Positions 33,011 to 45,865 of a stretch of DNA of 64,000 bases are shown here, piece by piece. The translations under genes were made by a program, and so were the position numbers. The DNA is from Cycas panzhihuaensis (Eukaryota > Cycadophyta), in NCBI GenBank assembly GCA_023213395.1, contig CM041465.1, positions 122,395,741 to 122,459,740 of the forward strand, given 5' to 3'. The notes below the pieces were generated by a model, which saw only the letters and a program-made list of their open reading frames with translations, did not search any database and had not been told where the DNA came from. Within the stretch, counting starts at the first letter, position 1, and the number at the start of each line of letters is the position of its first letter.

Positions 33011-33199
33011 TGGAGTTTCTATAAATACCCCCACCTCCAGCCTCCCTAGGGTTTCCTTTAGATGTGCCATCAAAATTTATTTTCACCCATGTTTCCATCA
33101 AAGGGATCCAACAATAGTTCTTCCTTAGGTCCTAGTTATTCTAGATGTTATTCCCTAGTTTCCCAAAATAGCCTTTTCATTCTTTAAGATGAATTTCTC

Positions 33200-33670
33200 C
33201 TCTTTAGGCTTAACAATTTCCCCTATCCTAGCCTTGTAATCCTAAAAGTCCTATATTCATTTATACAAGTATCTTGAAATATTCTCCTATTTATGTCCTT
33301 CAAAAGGTTCCACATTGTAATAGGCAGAGATATACGCCATAGGTAGGCTAATGTTCTACTCCTAAATGGGATAGTCCCAACCAATACCTTGCCCTCAAGG
33401 GTTCTTGAGGCCACCCAATTAACCCTAAATTGAGCCCATATCATCTTCCACACCCTCCTAGAATAAGAGCAATGGAGGAGAATATGATTCACTGACTCCT
33501 CCTCCTCCTGCCATAACACACACCAATTTGCCATAGTAAAATCCCTCTTTATCAAGTTATATAATGTTAGAATCTTATTCCTAAGACATAGCCACCAATA
33601 TACTATTATCCTAGGGGTCATGCCTATCTTCCACACCCCTTCTAGGATTGGGTACTTCATGTCTCCTCTG
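33200..33670 (-). pseudogene. LINE zf-RVT domain
   Basis: The frame 33660-33223 reads VWKIGMTPRIIVYWWLCLRNKILT, then CVLWQEEEESVNHILLHCSYSRRVWKMIW. This is the zinc-binding module (C..C..H..C) found after RT in plant L1 ORF2. It also keeps the usual spacing to RNase H. Confidence 0.85.
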
Positions 33671-34299
33671 TCTTAGCATAAGAATAAGTACCTCTATTTT
33701 GTCGAATAATCCCCCAAGGGGGATGAAGGCTAGATCATCGAATCCCCTTCTACTTTTCTCAAGATATAACATTGGTCGATCACATTTTTTAAAGCCTCTA
33801 CTTGGTCTTAGACCCACTGCTTATCATGAATCTCATAAAAGTCTCTCTACTTAGTGGTTTGATTCTGGGCCACCCAATAATCCTTCACCTTTATACCATA
33901 GGTCACCTTATAAAGACCTTGTAATAAACCCACATCAAGCCATCCTTTAAGTTGTAGGTCACCACACCATACATCCTCCTAGAAATTTATGGTATTATCA
34001 TCCCCTAACTTCCAATAGACCCTAGCCTCTAATGTCCACTTTGATTGGATCACACTTCTCTAGATAGTCAACCCTAAGGGGTGTGAATAATTGTCGTATA
34101 AGAAGTGCCTCCCCTGAAGGTACTTATGGGACATAATTCTCTCCCATAAAACCTCTTCCTTCTTAGCCAATCACCAACCCAACTTAGCCACCAACATACT
34201 ATAGAGGAAACCACCTGCCCATTTAGGGCGGCACACTTTATCCCAACCCACCAAATGGATTTTATTATTTCATTTACCACAAACGAAAGGAAGTGCTTC

Positions 34300-36030
34300 T
34301 AAATAGATTCTAGAGTAAACATAACTTTGGCTGGGATCTTGAAGATATACATCATATAAACTGAGATTCTCTAAAGAGAGGATGCAAGCAGCTAAACCTT
34401 ACCACCCTGGCTAAGCAAAGATCCCTTCCATCTAGCTAACTTCCTCTGCATCCTATCAACTATTGAGTTCCACAACTCCTTAATCATCTTTCCAACAAAT
34501 AGGGGCACACCTAAACAAGTCATCAAAAGCTTGCAAATAGGCATCTTAAGAATCCTACTAATCTTCTTCTAGACCCTCTCCTTAGTATATAGGGAAAAAA
34601 TATTACTTTTGTTCAAATTTACCTGTTGATTAGTGGCCCTCGCAAACTTCTCAAGGCCTTCTTTCAACATATAGGCTTTTCTCAAAGCTACCTTACCCAA
34701 GAATATATCATCATTAATAAATTGATGGTGAATAATGTTCTTTACTCTAAAAGTAGGCTTGATTCTTGTGATCAGTCCCAATCTTCTAACCAACTTCATT
34801 ACTCTACCCAACACCTCATCTAGAATTATAAAAAGATATGGGGAGATAGGATCTCCTTGTCTCATCCATCTAGATCCCAAGAAAAAACTTGTTGATATTC
34901 CATTGACTAATACTGAATATTGAGGATTTGATATACATGACCCCATCTGATCTCTCCATTCTCCTCTAAAACCAAAAGCCTTTAGTCATTCCATCAAACA
35001 CCCCCAAGAGACCCTATCATAATCCCTAGGTAGGTCTATCTTGATTATCATACTTGGCTCTTTCTTTTGATGGGCTAAATAGACCATTTCATGTATGACA
35101 ACTATGCCATCAAAGATTTGCCTAACCTTCACAAAATCATCTTAATTAGGGGATATAATCTTAAGGAAGATCAACCTATTCCTGTTAACCAAGATTTTGG
35201 TTATAATTTTATACTTCACATTACACAAGCTAATTGGCTAAAAGTCCTTTATTCTCATCGCTCCCTCATTCTTTGGGATAAGCACAAGGAATATGGCTTG
35301 CCATTCCCCTAGCATCTTTTACTTCTCATGAAACCCCCCCATTACCTTCATTGAATCCTCCTTCATTATGTCCTAATATTCCTAAAAAATCTAGGATGAA
35401 ATCCATCCAAGTTAGGTGCTTTCTCCCTTTTCATACCAAATACTACTTTCTTGACTTCCTCTATAGTAAAAGGGGCTAAAAGTAATATGTTTTACTCCTC
35501 ATTCACCAAGCTAGAAATGACATTCAGAAATTCCTTTCTGGCCTCATCATCCTAGCATCTTGGCTCATTAAGTAACTCCTTAAAGTAGTATATTACTACA
35601 TTTTTCATGTTCTCTCTTTCATTGACTTTCTATCCCTCTCTATTATACAACTTGCTAATCCTATTACTAGCTCTATGTTTCACAATCATCATGTGAAAAA
35701 AAAATTTATTTTTGTCACCTTTAGTCATTTAGAGGGCTCTAGATTTTTGCTTCTAATATATCTCCTTCTTTATCAGGACCTCTTCCAAGTTTTTTATTAG
35801 GTCTTTCTCTGTCTAGTCCAACACCTAAGACCTACCTTCCTCTTGAATCCTAGCCTCAATTGCTTTCATCTCCTTATGTAGAGGGTTATTAACTTCAAAC
35901 ATGTTATTATAGACATCTTTATTCCACTCTTTTACCTTCTTTTGACCCAGTCTAGTTTCTTTAAAAATATATACATAGCATAACCCTTTATCGAGACTTT
36001 CCACCATTCCTCAATCAACTCCATGAGATT
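34300..36030 (-). pseudogene. LINE reverse transcriptase
   Basis: The best block (34946-34569) has SRWMRQGDPISPYLFII, equal to the conserved RQGDPLSPYLF. It is followed by HHQFINDDIFLG, where the catalytic FADD is FINDD, and by the primer-grip part FARATNQQVNLNKSN. Upstream to 36007 lies the RT N-terminal region (VKEWNKDVYNNMFEVNNPLHKEM). Many stops interrupt it. Confidence 0.85.
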
Positions 36031-36039
36031 CAAGTGTCT

Positions 36040-36800
36040 AGTCCATATCAATTTGAATGTAAACAATGCCCCCACATGATTTTTGGTATAAGAAAATTCA
36101 AATAATAGAGGAGAGTGGACTAAATCATCCTTGGGAGGGCTTCCAATATAAAATCCTTATAACACTTAGTCCAAGCATAATTGATTAGCATTCTATCTAA
36201 CCACAGGGCATGGTAGTTCCCAACCCTCCTATTTGCCCAGGTGTATTTGGAACCTTTAAGGGGGACATCTATTAACTCCTCTCTTTGCATGAAAATACCT
36301 AAGTTAGTTATATTGTTTGTCCATCCTTCCTAGCCACCCTTCTTCTTGCCAGGAGATAGGGCAGTATTAAAATCTCCCACAACCATCTAGGGCCCTTCCC
36401 AATCTCTATGCTCCTTTAAGATCTTGTCTAAAAGCATCATCCTACCTTTTTCTTAGGTAGGGACGTAGAAATTTGTAGCTAACCACTTAGCATTCAACCT
36501 CCTATAAGTGATACAGATAGATAAGTAGTGCTCTTCCATCCTAAATAGCTCTCCTTGCCACTCCTTAGGATTCCAAATCACTGTCAGACCCCCTAACCCA
36601 AGTTAGCCATCCATCATTACCATGTTTACCTTCCTCCAAATCTTATCTTTGATTCTTACTCTATTTTCCTTAGTTAATTTAATTTCTTGCAAGAATAATA
36701 TGTCTAGTTTTATATCCATCTAAAGATCCTTTACTACTCTTTACTTAGAGGGAGCATTTATCCTTCTAATGTTCTAGGAGGTAATCTTCATCTCTTCCTC
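36040..36800 (-). pseudogene. LINE apurinic-type endonuclease
   Basis: On the minus strand INAPSK and DIKLDILFLQEIKL (about 36795-36690) open the domain. MVVGDFNTAL (about 36390-36360), NLGIFMQREELIDVPLKGSKYTWANRR (about 36310-36225) and ALWLDRMLINYAW follow. These are the standard endonuclease blocks, with several stops between them. This enzyme nicks the target for primed reverse transcription. Confidence 0.8.
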
Positions 36801-37900
36801 CTGGTCCTCCAACTTTCCCCTCCTTTTTCTTTTTAGGGCTCTCTACCCTCATCTCTAGCTCTCAATCCTATACCCTCATAAACTCCCTCTCTAAGGGTTC
36901 TCTGGTTTCCTTGATCTACTTGTAATATTGCCTCTCTTTCCCTTATCATCTTGAGAGTGGGTCTTCCCACTCTTTTATTAGATCCTACGTCTGGGCCCCT
37001 ACATTGACCAGCCCCATTTTGCTCTCCTTTTGACCTTCTAGATCAACTCAAATCCCCCTATAGCCTTTTGTGCTAGGGCTTCTAGAATCTCCTCTAACTT
37101 TTCCTTAGCCTCTTGGGGCGAGTCATCCCCTTCCATCTGCCTCTCTTCCTTCTATAGTTTCTCTTCCTCCTTAAAGAGTTTTTTATCTTCTTCTAGGTTT
37201 AGGTTGATCCTTCATATCTCTAGTTCCTCTTAGAGGCCTTCTTACCTCTCTTAGATCTAGGCTATTTCAGACTCTTTCATTTTAATAGGTTAAGTATCTT
37301 CTCCCTCCTATCTCCATGTGTCATCCCTCCTTTCCCTTGGGTAGTTCTAAGGGAGGTGACTTAGTCTTCTACAAGTTGAGCACCTAATATTTTCCACTTT
37401 ATTGATTAAGGGATTCTCCTTATTACAACCATCATATATGATCTTAGCAGAATCTAAAAAGGATTGGTTAAACCTAGCCAGTACACAAAATCTAATGTTG
37501 ATTAGCCCACTTCTATTCTTAGTTGTTGTGTCAATGGCCAAAAGAGGACCGATAGCCTTCGCTACCCCTTTTATAACTTCTAGATCCCATATTTGCAAGG
37601 ATAGTCCTAGCATTTCCACCTAGATAGGTGCTTACTTTATCATTGGCATGCATGGAACAAAGTCTAGGTGCCACTTTTCTAGAAATAGAGCCTTTCCACT
37701 AATCACCCAAGGGACTTTAGAAGGATACTAACCATATCCTCTTAGTTAGAAAATCTGAACAAGACACATCCCTTTAGTAGGGCCATCACCTTAATTGAGT
37801 TCTTAGTCTTCTACCTAGAATTAATCTAAGTTGTTATCATATCAAGCCTGGGCCTAACCCTAAGAACCTACCCATAAGGTTATTTTCTTAATGTTTTTTT
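36801..37900 (-). pseudogene. LINE ORF1 (DUF4283 and knuckle)
   Basis: The frame 37619-37347 gives MLGLSLQIWDLEVIKGVAKAIGPLLAIDTTTKNRSG and ends NIRCSTCRRLSHLP, i.e. DUF4283 followed by a CCHC-like knuckle. WHLDFVPCMPMIK just upstream fits the start of that domain. The part from 36801 to 37300 is low in information, with Leu/Ser/Glu-rich broken frames. ORF1 binds the LINE RNA. Confidence 0.75.
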
Positions 37901-38580
37901 GTTCTCTCTAATATCTTCTTTGGTATAGGTATTATAATAATCTAATTTGACTTGATAGGAGTTATGTCATAGGTTTTAGGTCCCTTATTTATAAGAGATT
38001 CTAAATAAGTCCTTCCTAAAGAGGTATTGTAAACCTGGTTATGAGTTCTAGTTTCTTCCTCTATTATTATTTTAAAAATGATAGTCACATACCGCATCAC
38101 AAAAAAACACCTCCATGCATAACTTAATAGGATTCATAGAGCTCTCACCTGATACATAGAGATTCTAGGACAAGATCCACCTCTGCATAGAGTGCACTAC
38201 TTACAATGCTACCATTAGCTTTATATAGCTCCTTAGAGCATGATTAATCTTCTCTCCACCCTGGATGAGTCTCTTCCATCCATTGGCTATTCAAACCCTT
38301 CATGCCACTGGACCATTTAAAACCAGGGGCTACAAATCCTCATACACCCCTCTAGGTAATCTATGCCTCCTTTACTTTGCACCTTACGGCTCCATCTCTC
38401 TCACTCTATCCACAACCAAAGGCTACTCGTGAACCTTTAATTAAGAAGATCTACTATTCATCATATTTTCAGAGGATGCCCTACTACCTCACACCTATCA
38501 AAGTACTCTCAATGGCTTCCATAATAGAACTAAGAGCCTACAACATTGATGTCACCATCACAAACCCGAATAGAGCTGAC
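37901..38580 (-). other. LINE 5' region
   Basis: These 680 bp between the DUF4283 domain and the 5' end show no clear frame. They probably hold the 5' UTR with the internal promoter and the beginning of ORF1. Confidence 0.45.
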
Positions 38581-41305
38581 AAGTTATTTAAGTTAGTTAT
38601 ATCTCCTAGTTACACTTATAATAACTTAAAGGTATCAATTGAGGTGGATAATAAGAGATGGTAAAACATTTATCCATATGAATTAAAAGATCTTAGCTTT
38701 AATGAAGAAGATAGATATAGTAATTGATCTACCTAATATTAAAGATAATAAATAGATTTGTAAAGGGTGTATACTAGGTAAGCATCAAAGGGAAGGATTC
38801 CTAAATGACAGTTGTAGAGCTCAAGGGTTATTTCAACTAGTATACACATATTTATGTGGACCAATAAATGTAACATCCTTTGTAAGTGCAATATACTTTA
38901 TAATATTTATTGATGAATACATAAGAATGACTTCAATATATTTTCTTAAGTTTAAATCAAAAGCATTCTAATGCTTTATCAACTTCAAGGTAATGATAGA
39001 GAGGTAAAATAATCATAATATTTTGACCTTTAGATTAGAAAATGGGGAAGAATTTATCTCTAATAAATTTAAAGATTATTATAGATACTAAGGGATTATG
39101 AAACAACTAACTAATCCTTATATCCCTTAATAAAATAGGCTAGTAAAAGGAAAAAATAAGATAATTGTTGAGATGGCTAGGAGTATGCTTAAGGATAAGC
39201 ATCTTGGCAATGAATTTTGGGTAAAATATATTCATATAGTTGTTTACTTATTGAATAGATATATAATAAGGGAAATGAGATGGGTCATACCTAATGAGGC
39301 TTGGTTAAGGTATCATCTTAGTATTAAACACTTGAGAGTATTTAGGCACATTGCATATGCACATGTTCCACAATAAAGAAGCATAAATTTGGATGATAAA
39401 AGTACTAAGTATATATTTATAGGATATAATGATGCTTCAAGATCCTATAAATTATATGATCTTAAGGATAAGAAGAACATCATGAGTAAGAATATCATCT
39501 TCAACAAAGATGGTATTTATTAAGATGTTGAAAAAGATAAAGATAAGAGTGTAATTATTAATATGGAACCAAGAACAAGTGGTACAAAAATACCTATGAT
39601 AACTAATACAAGTAAAGCATGTCCATCCACTTCAAATTAAGTCAATAGAAAGATTCTAAAATGGGTTTAAAGGGGTCATACCTCTTAAAACATTTTAGAT
39701 ACAAACTTTGAGAAAAGAACCACTCAATCTCAAACGGTGAACTTTGCCTTGATGACTCAAGTAATGGAGAGTAATAAGCCTTAAAACTTTGAAGAGGAAA
39801 ATACTAAAGATGAATGGAAGGCAATTATAAATGAGGAGTACAATTCCTTTATGAAAAATGATATATGGGAGTTAGTTGACTTACCACCAAAGAAAATTAT
39901 AATTAGAACAAAATGAGTCTACAAGGCTAAGTATATGCTATATGGATCAAGTGACAAGTATAAGGTTTAACTAGTTGCAAAGGGTTGTACACAAATTAAA
40001 GGCATTAACTACAATAAAACACTTGCACCTATAGAAAAAATAAAAATAATAAGATTAATAGTAGCCTTAGTTACAAAACATGGTTGGATAATTCATTAAA
40101 TGGATGTGAACAATTCTTCTTAAATAGATATGATGATGAGAAAATTTATTTCCAACAACTTAAGAGTTTTGAAGTAAAGGATAAGGAAGATAAGGTCTAT
40201 AGACTAAGGAAGGCCTTATATAGGCTTAAATAGGCACCTAGAGCATGGTACTCTAGGATTAATAATTACTTCAAGGATAAAGGATTCTTATGAAGTTAAT
40301 CAGATCCCAAATTATATATTAAATTGAAAGAAAAATCAATATTAATTATGTGGTTATATATTAATGAACTTATATACACTAGGAATTGTAACTTCTTATC
40401 CAAATAGTTGAAGGAAGATATATGTAAGGAATTTAAAATGACAAATTTGAGACTTATATATTATTTCTTAAGCATTGAAGTATGGCAAGATGAGAGGGGG
40501 ATCTTTGTATCATAAAGAAAGTAAACATTGGATATGCTACATAGGTTTTATCATGGATAGTTGTAACTCATATACAATACTAATAGAAGTTGGGTTAAAA
40601 TTATTTAAATATGAGGAGTCTAAATTAGTTAAGACTACTCTTTACATCTAGTTAATTAGGAGTCTTATTTGCTTGACTTCAACTCGACTAGATATCATGT
40701 ATGCAATCAATGTGATTTCTAGATTTATGCATAAACTTAAGATGAAACATTGAGATGCAACCAAAATAATTCTCAGGTATCTCAATGTAACTATTGGATA
40801 TGGTCTTCACTACAAGTCATTAAGTGATCATAAGTTGATTAGCTATACAAACTCAGACTGGGTAGGTTGTATAAATGATAAAATATCTACTTTAAGACAT
40901 GCTTTTAATTTGGGTACAATAGTAATTATATGGAGTTTAAAGAAGTAATTAGTAGTGTCTCTTTTGACTACAAAAGTAGAATACAAGGTAGTTGCAATAA
41001 GAACATGTGAAATAGTTTGGCTTAGAAGATTACTTTAGGATTTATAAGTAGCATAGATTGGTTCCATACAGTTGTTTTGTAATAATCAAAGTACCATTTA
41101 GATGACCAAGAATCTAGTGTTTCATGGTAAGACTAAATATATTAAAGCATAACATCATTTTATTAGGAAGCTAGTGCAATAAGGAGATTTAGAGCTAGTT
41201 TACTATAACATAGAGGAAAAGGTTATAGATATATTCACAAAGGTGTTCAACAAGGTAAAGTTCAACAAATTTAAAGACAAGCTTAGAGTCTTCCCAAATG
41301 GGTAT
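38581..41305 (+). pseudogene. copia C2 integrase, RT and RNase H
   Basis: Integrase: CKGCILGKHQREGF, YFIIFIDEYIR, FRLENGEEFI (the catalytic Asp is Glu here), VEMARSMLKDKHLGNEFW and NEAWLRYHLSIKHLRVF near 38760-39370. RT: DEWKAIINEEYNSFMKN, YKAKYMLYG, LVAKGCTQIKGINY near 39810-40010, then heavily broken. RNase H: IGYGLHYKSL, ISYTNSDWVGC, LLTTKVEYKVVA (Glu retained), FCNNQSTI, FHGKTKYIKA and IDIFTKVF to about 41250. Stops are numerous, for example TAG for Gln in ALYRLKQAPRAW near 40229. Confidence 0.88.
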
Positions 41306-41319
41306 TATGGGGGAGAAAT
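41300..41319 (+). promoter_or_regulatory. polypurine tract of C2 and start of its 3' LTR
   Basis: ATTATGGGGGAGAAA precedes TATTTGGATGACACCC, a likely decayed TG start. The LTR end cannot be placed because no partner copy exists in the window. Confidence 0.55.
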
Positions 41320-43433
41320 ATTTGGATGACACCCATCTTAGGACAATATTTAAATCCTTAAATGGTTATATATATTTTGGCATTTATCAATATTAGTCAA
41401 TGGTTGACGTTAACGAGTGTGCCCACACCCTCAAAGTATCACCTATATTATTTATAGGGTCAATGACCCCAATGTTCTTCAATACCACCCTTCATTCATG
41501 GATTATTTATCCTCTTCTTACTTGTTATTTATGTACATTTAAAGTTTCCCTTGAGATACCAACAATAATACCATCATTAATGAGATGGTAGTTAATAACA
41601 TAAATTGATAGGCAAACATAAATGAGATGGTCATCGAGGAAATGGCAAAATATTAGAGGTCGAACTAGTAATCGTTAGTTTCCAACTAAAGGGATTTCTT
41701 AATAACATTATCCTTAGAGTTGGGATTCATTTTAATAAGTTCATATATGAAAGTGGGAATAAGAGATCTAATAAACCATCATCTAGTGAACTCACCATTA
41801 ATGGGAATAAAAATGTTAACAGGGGCCTTTTATTAGTTTTGAATGTATTGGGTCATAGAAATATTAGATGATTATTTAAAATTTGTGAGTGCTTTGAGAC
41901 TAATACCATGGCAATGGAAGATTAGTAAGTCTTGATGAACTCATCATAATATTTATTAATCATCCTTGTAAAGTGAGAAGAGAGGTCAATAAATTAATTG
42001 GTGGCATCAAGGCTATAAGAATAAGGGAAGGGACATATTTATATATTGGTCTCTAATAATCCATTGGTGGTATACCAAATGCCCAAAATCTAAAATATGG
42101 TTAAACTTTATTTAGGGGCATAATTAAAATTTATGATATAAATTGGATTAGTTACAGATAAACCACAAAGGTTAACATGTAGGAGGATGAGATCATTAGA
42201 GGTTATAGCATGGCGGCATGTTATAAGGAGAGTGGAACATGTATAAGTAAAAGAAAGAGGATTGATTAAGGTGTTTAGGATGTAGTCATAATAAGGATGC
42301 CAAATAAAGTAAAAAATGTGAGAGTTGGATAAACAATAAAAAAATTATTAGCTTACAAGCCCTAGTCAATAATGGAAGCAGATATAGATCATAAAAAGGT
42401 GGTGGAGATCATGCGTTTAACTATGATAAATGGGTAATATCTAATATCAATTAATATGGAAGGTCTTATAGATTATGATAAGAGTAGGTAGGCTAAAGGA
42501 GGTAAAATAACATTATAATAAAAATAGTTGGGATTATGAGCTTATGGTTGGATTGGGCTTGTAAGAACTTGTGATAAATTAGGTACAAATTTAAGAAATA
42601 AGGAGGTAAAATAAGTTTTAACATAAGGAAAACATGAGGAAGAGAGTGGAAAATTATTGGTGAGTAATTTCTAGAAGAATATATAAAATCATGAATAAAA
42701 AAGGTCTCTATGGATATAAAGTGATGAAAAATAAAATTTAGTATTAACTTACATTATTAAGAAGGCAAAGTTAAGAATTCAAGCTTATAGGGTGGAGATA
42801 TAAGAGTTGCATGAGGCTATATATTAGCAAAATAGGTAGCTAAATATGAAAATTAGAGAAAAATTAAATTATGAAATAGAATTATAAAAATTTAAAAGTA
42901 AAATTAACATGATTATAGTGGAAATTAACACTATTTAATTAGCAAAATAACTTTCAAAAGGAAAATTTAATTTTATTCATAAGACTAGTAGAAAAAAAAT
43001 GAAGGAAATGGAAGAAGAAAAAAATAAATAAAAGAGAAGGGGATAGGGTAAACTTTCCCTAAAATGGTCCCTAGGAAAGTGGAAGATTGTTAAATATCTA
43101 TTATAGAATGGTTTGGCTTACCAAAAGTCAATCCTTAGTAAAGGAACCCTCTAAAGTGGGATCATTTTTTATTAGTCTCTTTCATGGAAAGATAAGGGAT
43201 TTAGACTAGAATATAATGTGTATTACATGAATAAGTAGATAAGAAGATGTATATATGGGGTATTTAAGAGTAAAATAGTATATTTAATAAAAGAATAAAT
43301 CAAATAATGATATAAATAAGCTAACATGCTTTGATTAAATTATATAAGCTTGAATGAAGTAAATACCATAGATCACTAGTCAAACATATTGATATGGAAA
43401 GAGAAAATATAAATAAAAGGAAAGGGATATAAT
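41320..43433. other. C2 3' LTR and unassigned AT-rich sequence
   Basis: About 2.1 kb without a usable frame. The first few hundred bases should be the C2 LTR. The phrase AATAACATTATCCTTAGAG near 41700 recurs as AATAACATTATCCTTGAGG near 60896, suggesting a dispersed repeat. I see nothing else in it. Confidence 0.4.
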
Positions 43434-43438
43434 TCTAA

Positions 43439-43736
43439 TGAAAAAAGTGGATCTATGCTTCATCTCCATGCACTAAACACAAAGGCAAACATGGGAGCAA
43501 GAGAGACTTGAGAGAAAGAGAGAAGCTCTCACAAAATGGGGACGTAAAAATGAGCCTCCTCCATTGAGCTCTTACTTTTATATTGAGAGAGGGAGCATTA
43601 GAGTTAGGTGAAATGAAATTACACATAATACACATGAAAGTGCATTTTACTTAAGTGATCTAATTTAAAGTTCACTTAAGACCTATTTTAGAAATAATCA
43701 ATTAATGTAATGACCTTGTGATATTAACTCGTTTCA
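43439..43736 (-). repeat. 3' LTR of C3
   Basis: It aligns with 58656-58952 end to end. A 60-codon frame inside (43453-43635) is LTR sequence and not a gene. Confidence 0.92.
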
Positions 43737-43747
43737 ATCTCCCTCTT
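43737..43747 (-). promoter_or_regulatory. polypurine tract of C3
   Basis: On the minus strand AAGAGGGAGAT precedes TGAAACGAG of the LTR. It is identical in its core to the E1 tract at 5980-5990. Confidence 0.8.
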
Positions 43748-44033
43748 AATAGTAGAAGATCATTTCATCCTATTTTATTATATCCTATGAGGTCTTCATT
43801 TGAGCCTCTTATAACACAAATTACTATGACACTTTTGTGGGAAATCCTTATGGGAAAGAAAACCCACAGATTTTCTAATCTACTAACCTAGCTCAAGCGG
43901 CTCTTTAAATGAAGCCAGATAGCTAATTAATATAATGAATTTTGTAGCTGAAATCTATTGAGTCTCCATATACCATTTGTTTATTCCCCACGCCCTTCAT
44001 GTTTTCATAGGTTTAATTTTCCAAAATGATACA

Positions 44034-44146
44034 ACCCTTATCCTTTTATACCCACAAGGGGTTTTCATGAATGGACTAGAGCAAAGACTTACTCTTGTCC
44101 TTATGCACCCACAAGGGGTTTTCACGAATGAGCCAGAGTATACTGG
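44034..44146 (-). repeat. 57-bp tandem repeat in the C3 3' UTR
   Basis: Two units start at 44034 and 44091, each with a CCCACAAGGGGTTTTCA core. The same two-unit repeat with the same period stands at 62370-62482 in C5. The rest of 43748-44200 is non-coding 3' UTR. Confidence 0.8.
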
Positions 44147-44204
44147 TCCTATTATCATCTCCTTCAATTAGTTGGAGATGGAGGCCCTAAGGCCAAGCTG
44201 CCTT

Positions 44205-45865
44205 CAAAATTGTTCAAACTTCACCCTCTTTAGTGGTTTAGTGAAGATATCAGCCACTTGATCTATTATGAGGCAGTACTCTACTTGAATTATGCCATCA
44301 TAAACTAGTTCTCTAATCCTATGGATTTTCGTACTTATATGTTTGGTATAATCATGACATATAAGATTTTTAACCATTTAGATTATAGATTGATTATCTA
44401 TATGTAAGCTAATAGAATTTGTTTGGGTGGCATTTAATATATTTAACAATTTTCTAAGCCATATCACCTCCACCTCCTTGCTTATCTCAGAAGTAACAAT
44501 ATATTCAGCTTTGGCAGTTGAGTCTGTAACTATCTTTTGTCATCTAGATGTCCATGATATTGGTGTTATTCTAAGAAATGTTATATACCTAGATGTAGAT
44601 CTTCTTGTGTCTTTATCTCTAGTAAAGTCTAAGTCTATGTATACATAAAGTGTAAATTCTGCATTGGGTTCATATAATAGACCATACTTGCTAGTCGTCT
44701 TTATGTACCTCAACACTCATATTATATCTTGCCAATAATTCTACTTAGGATTTATCATGAATCTTGAAAGAATACTAACAGAGTATGCAATATCTAGCCA
44801 TGAGTTAGTAGTATAGATGATACTACCTACAAGTTACCTGTACAGTGTTGTGTCTGCCTTCCTAGTATCACCATTAGCTGAGAGTTTAATATTAAGTTCT
44901 ATAGGTGTAGCCACTGTTTGAGCACCTTCCAACTAAAACTTTGTCCGAAGATCATAGATATATTTTTCTTGGGAGAGAAAGATTTTTCCATTCTTTTGAG
45001 TTTCTTCAATTCCTAAGCAATATTTCATCAACCCAAGGTCAGATAATTCAAAAGTTTTAGCAAGGTCCTTCTTTAGCTAGCTGATTGCCTATTAACTATT
45101 CCATGTTATTAGCATATCATCCAAAAAGATTAAGAGGTAAGTAACTTTATCATTTTGGTGCTTGATAAATAATATTGCATCAATATCTTGATAGTCACAA
45201 ACCTTATATCCAAGTTATCTTATTCTTTTAGACAACTTGGTAAACCAAGTATAAGGGGCTTATTTTAGGCCATACAAGAACTTTCTAAGTCTACAAACCT
45301 TATGCTCCTAACTGACAATCTCATATCGTTCTGAATGAGCTATATAAATTTTTTTTTTAAGGTCCCCATTGAGAAATACAGTCTTAACATCAAGTTAGTA
45401 GATTTTCCAACCTTGTTGAGCAACCAAGGCTATAAGAGTTCTGATTGTAGGCTATTTGGTTGTAGGAGCAAAGATTTTAGTGTAGTTGATGCCTTCTATT
45501 TGTGTGAATCCTTTTGCTACCAACCTTGCCTTGTGTTTTTTTAGGGTACCATCTAATTTGTACTTAGTTTTAAACACCCATTTGTTTTGAACTACCTTTC
45601 TTCCAAGTAGCAGATCAACAAGCTCTCATGTACCATTCTTAATAAGAGATTGGTACTCTTTGTTCATGGCATTTCTCCAAGCTACATGATTGATAGCTTC
45701 TTGGTACATTAGGGTCTCTTCATTAAGAGTAAGATGCAATTCTACTAGTTCAAGCTCAACGAAAAATTATTCATGCATCTTTGCTCTATGGGTACTTCTA
45801 GTCCCTGTTTTACCTACCTTATCTAGTCACATGTCCTTGTCTAACTGGTAATCTTCATGGAAATC
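44205..45865 (-). pseudogene. copia C3 RT and RNase H
   Basis: On the minus strand the RT keeps the block corresponding to YVDDMLI, here FLDDMLIT near 45110-45140, and the lead-in around 45540-45700. RNase H follows, with the VADIFTKPL-like end near 44215-44260. No long open frame survives because TAG/TAA stops are dense. The product order and the close likeness to C5 make the assignment safe. Confidence 0.8.

Larger units (their letters stand above)
32455..38580 (-). mobile_element. L1-type LINE (near full length) in copia C2
   Basis: This is a 6.13 kb non-LTR retrotransposon. Its 3' end carries an 8-base A tail (T run at 32456-32463 on the plus strand) next to the target duplication AAGTTATTTAAGTT (32441-32454; second copy 38581-38594). 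The order on the minus strand is ORF1 with DUF4283 and knuckle, endonuclease, RT, zf-RVT and RNase H, as in plant L1 elements. Length and order suggest a full insertion rather than 5' truncation. Reading frames are broken by many stops. Confidence 0.92.
31075..41318 (+). mobile_element. copia C2, 5' LTR not found, split by a LINE
   Basis: A Ty1/copia element on the plus strand whose gag (31075) and pol (to about 41305) are separated by a 6.1 kb LINE inserted in the region between protease and integrase. The LINE leaves the 14-bp direct repeat AAGTTATTTAAGTT (32441-32454 and 38581-38594). Removing the LINE and one repeat restores an uninterrupted GAG-pre-integrase segment (MINDKLFKLVIS across the join). 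No LTR pair could be matched, so the left boundary is unknown. Confidence 0.8.

Noticed and set aside
34626-35312. Plus-strand ORFs inside the LINE
   Set aside because: They are antisense shadows of the RT on the minus strand.
43453-43635. 60-codon minus-strand ORF
   Set aside because: It lies within the C3 LTR and is broken in the other LTR.
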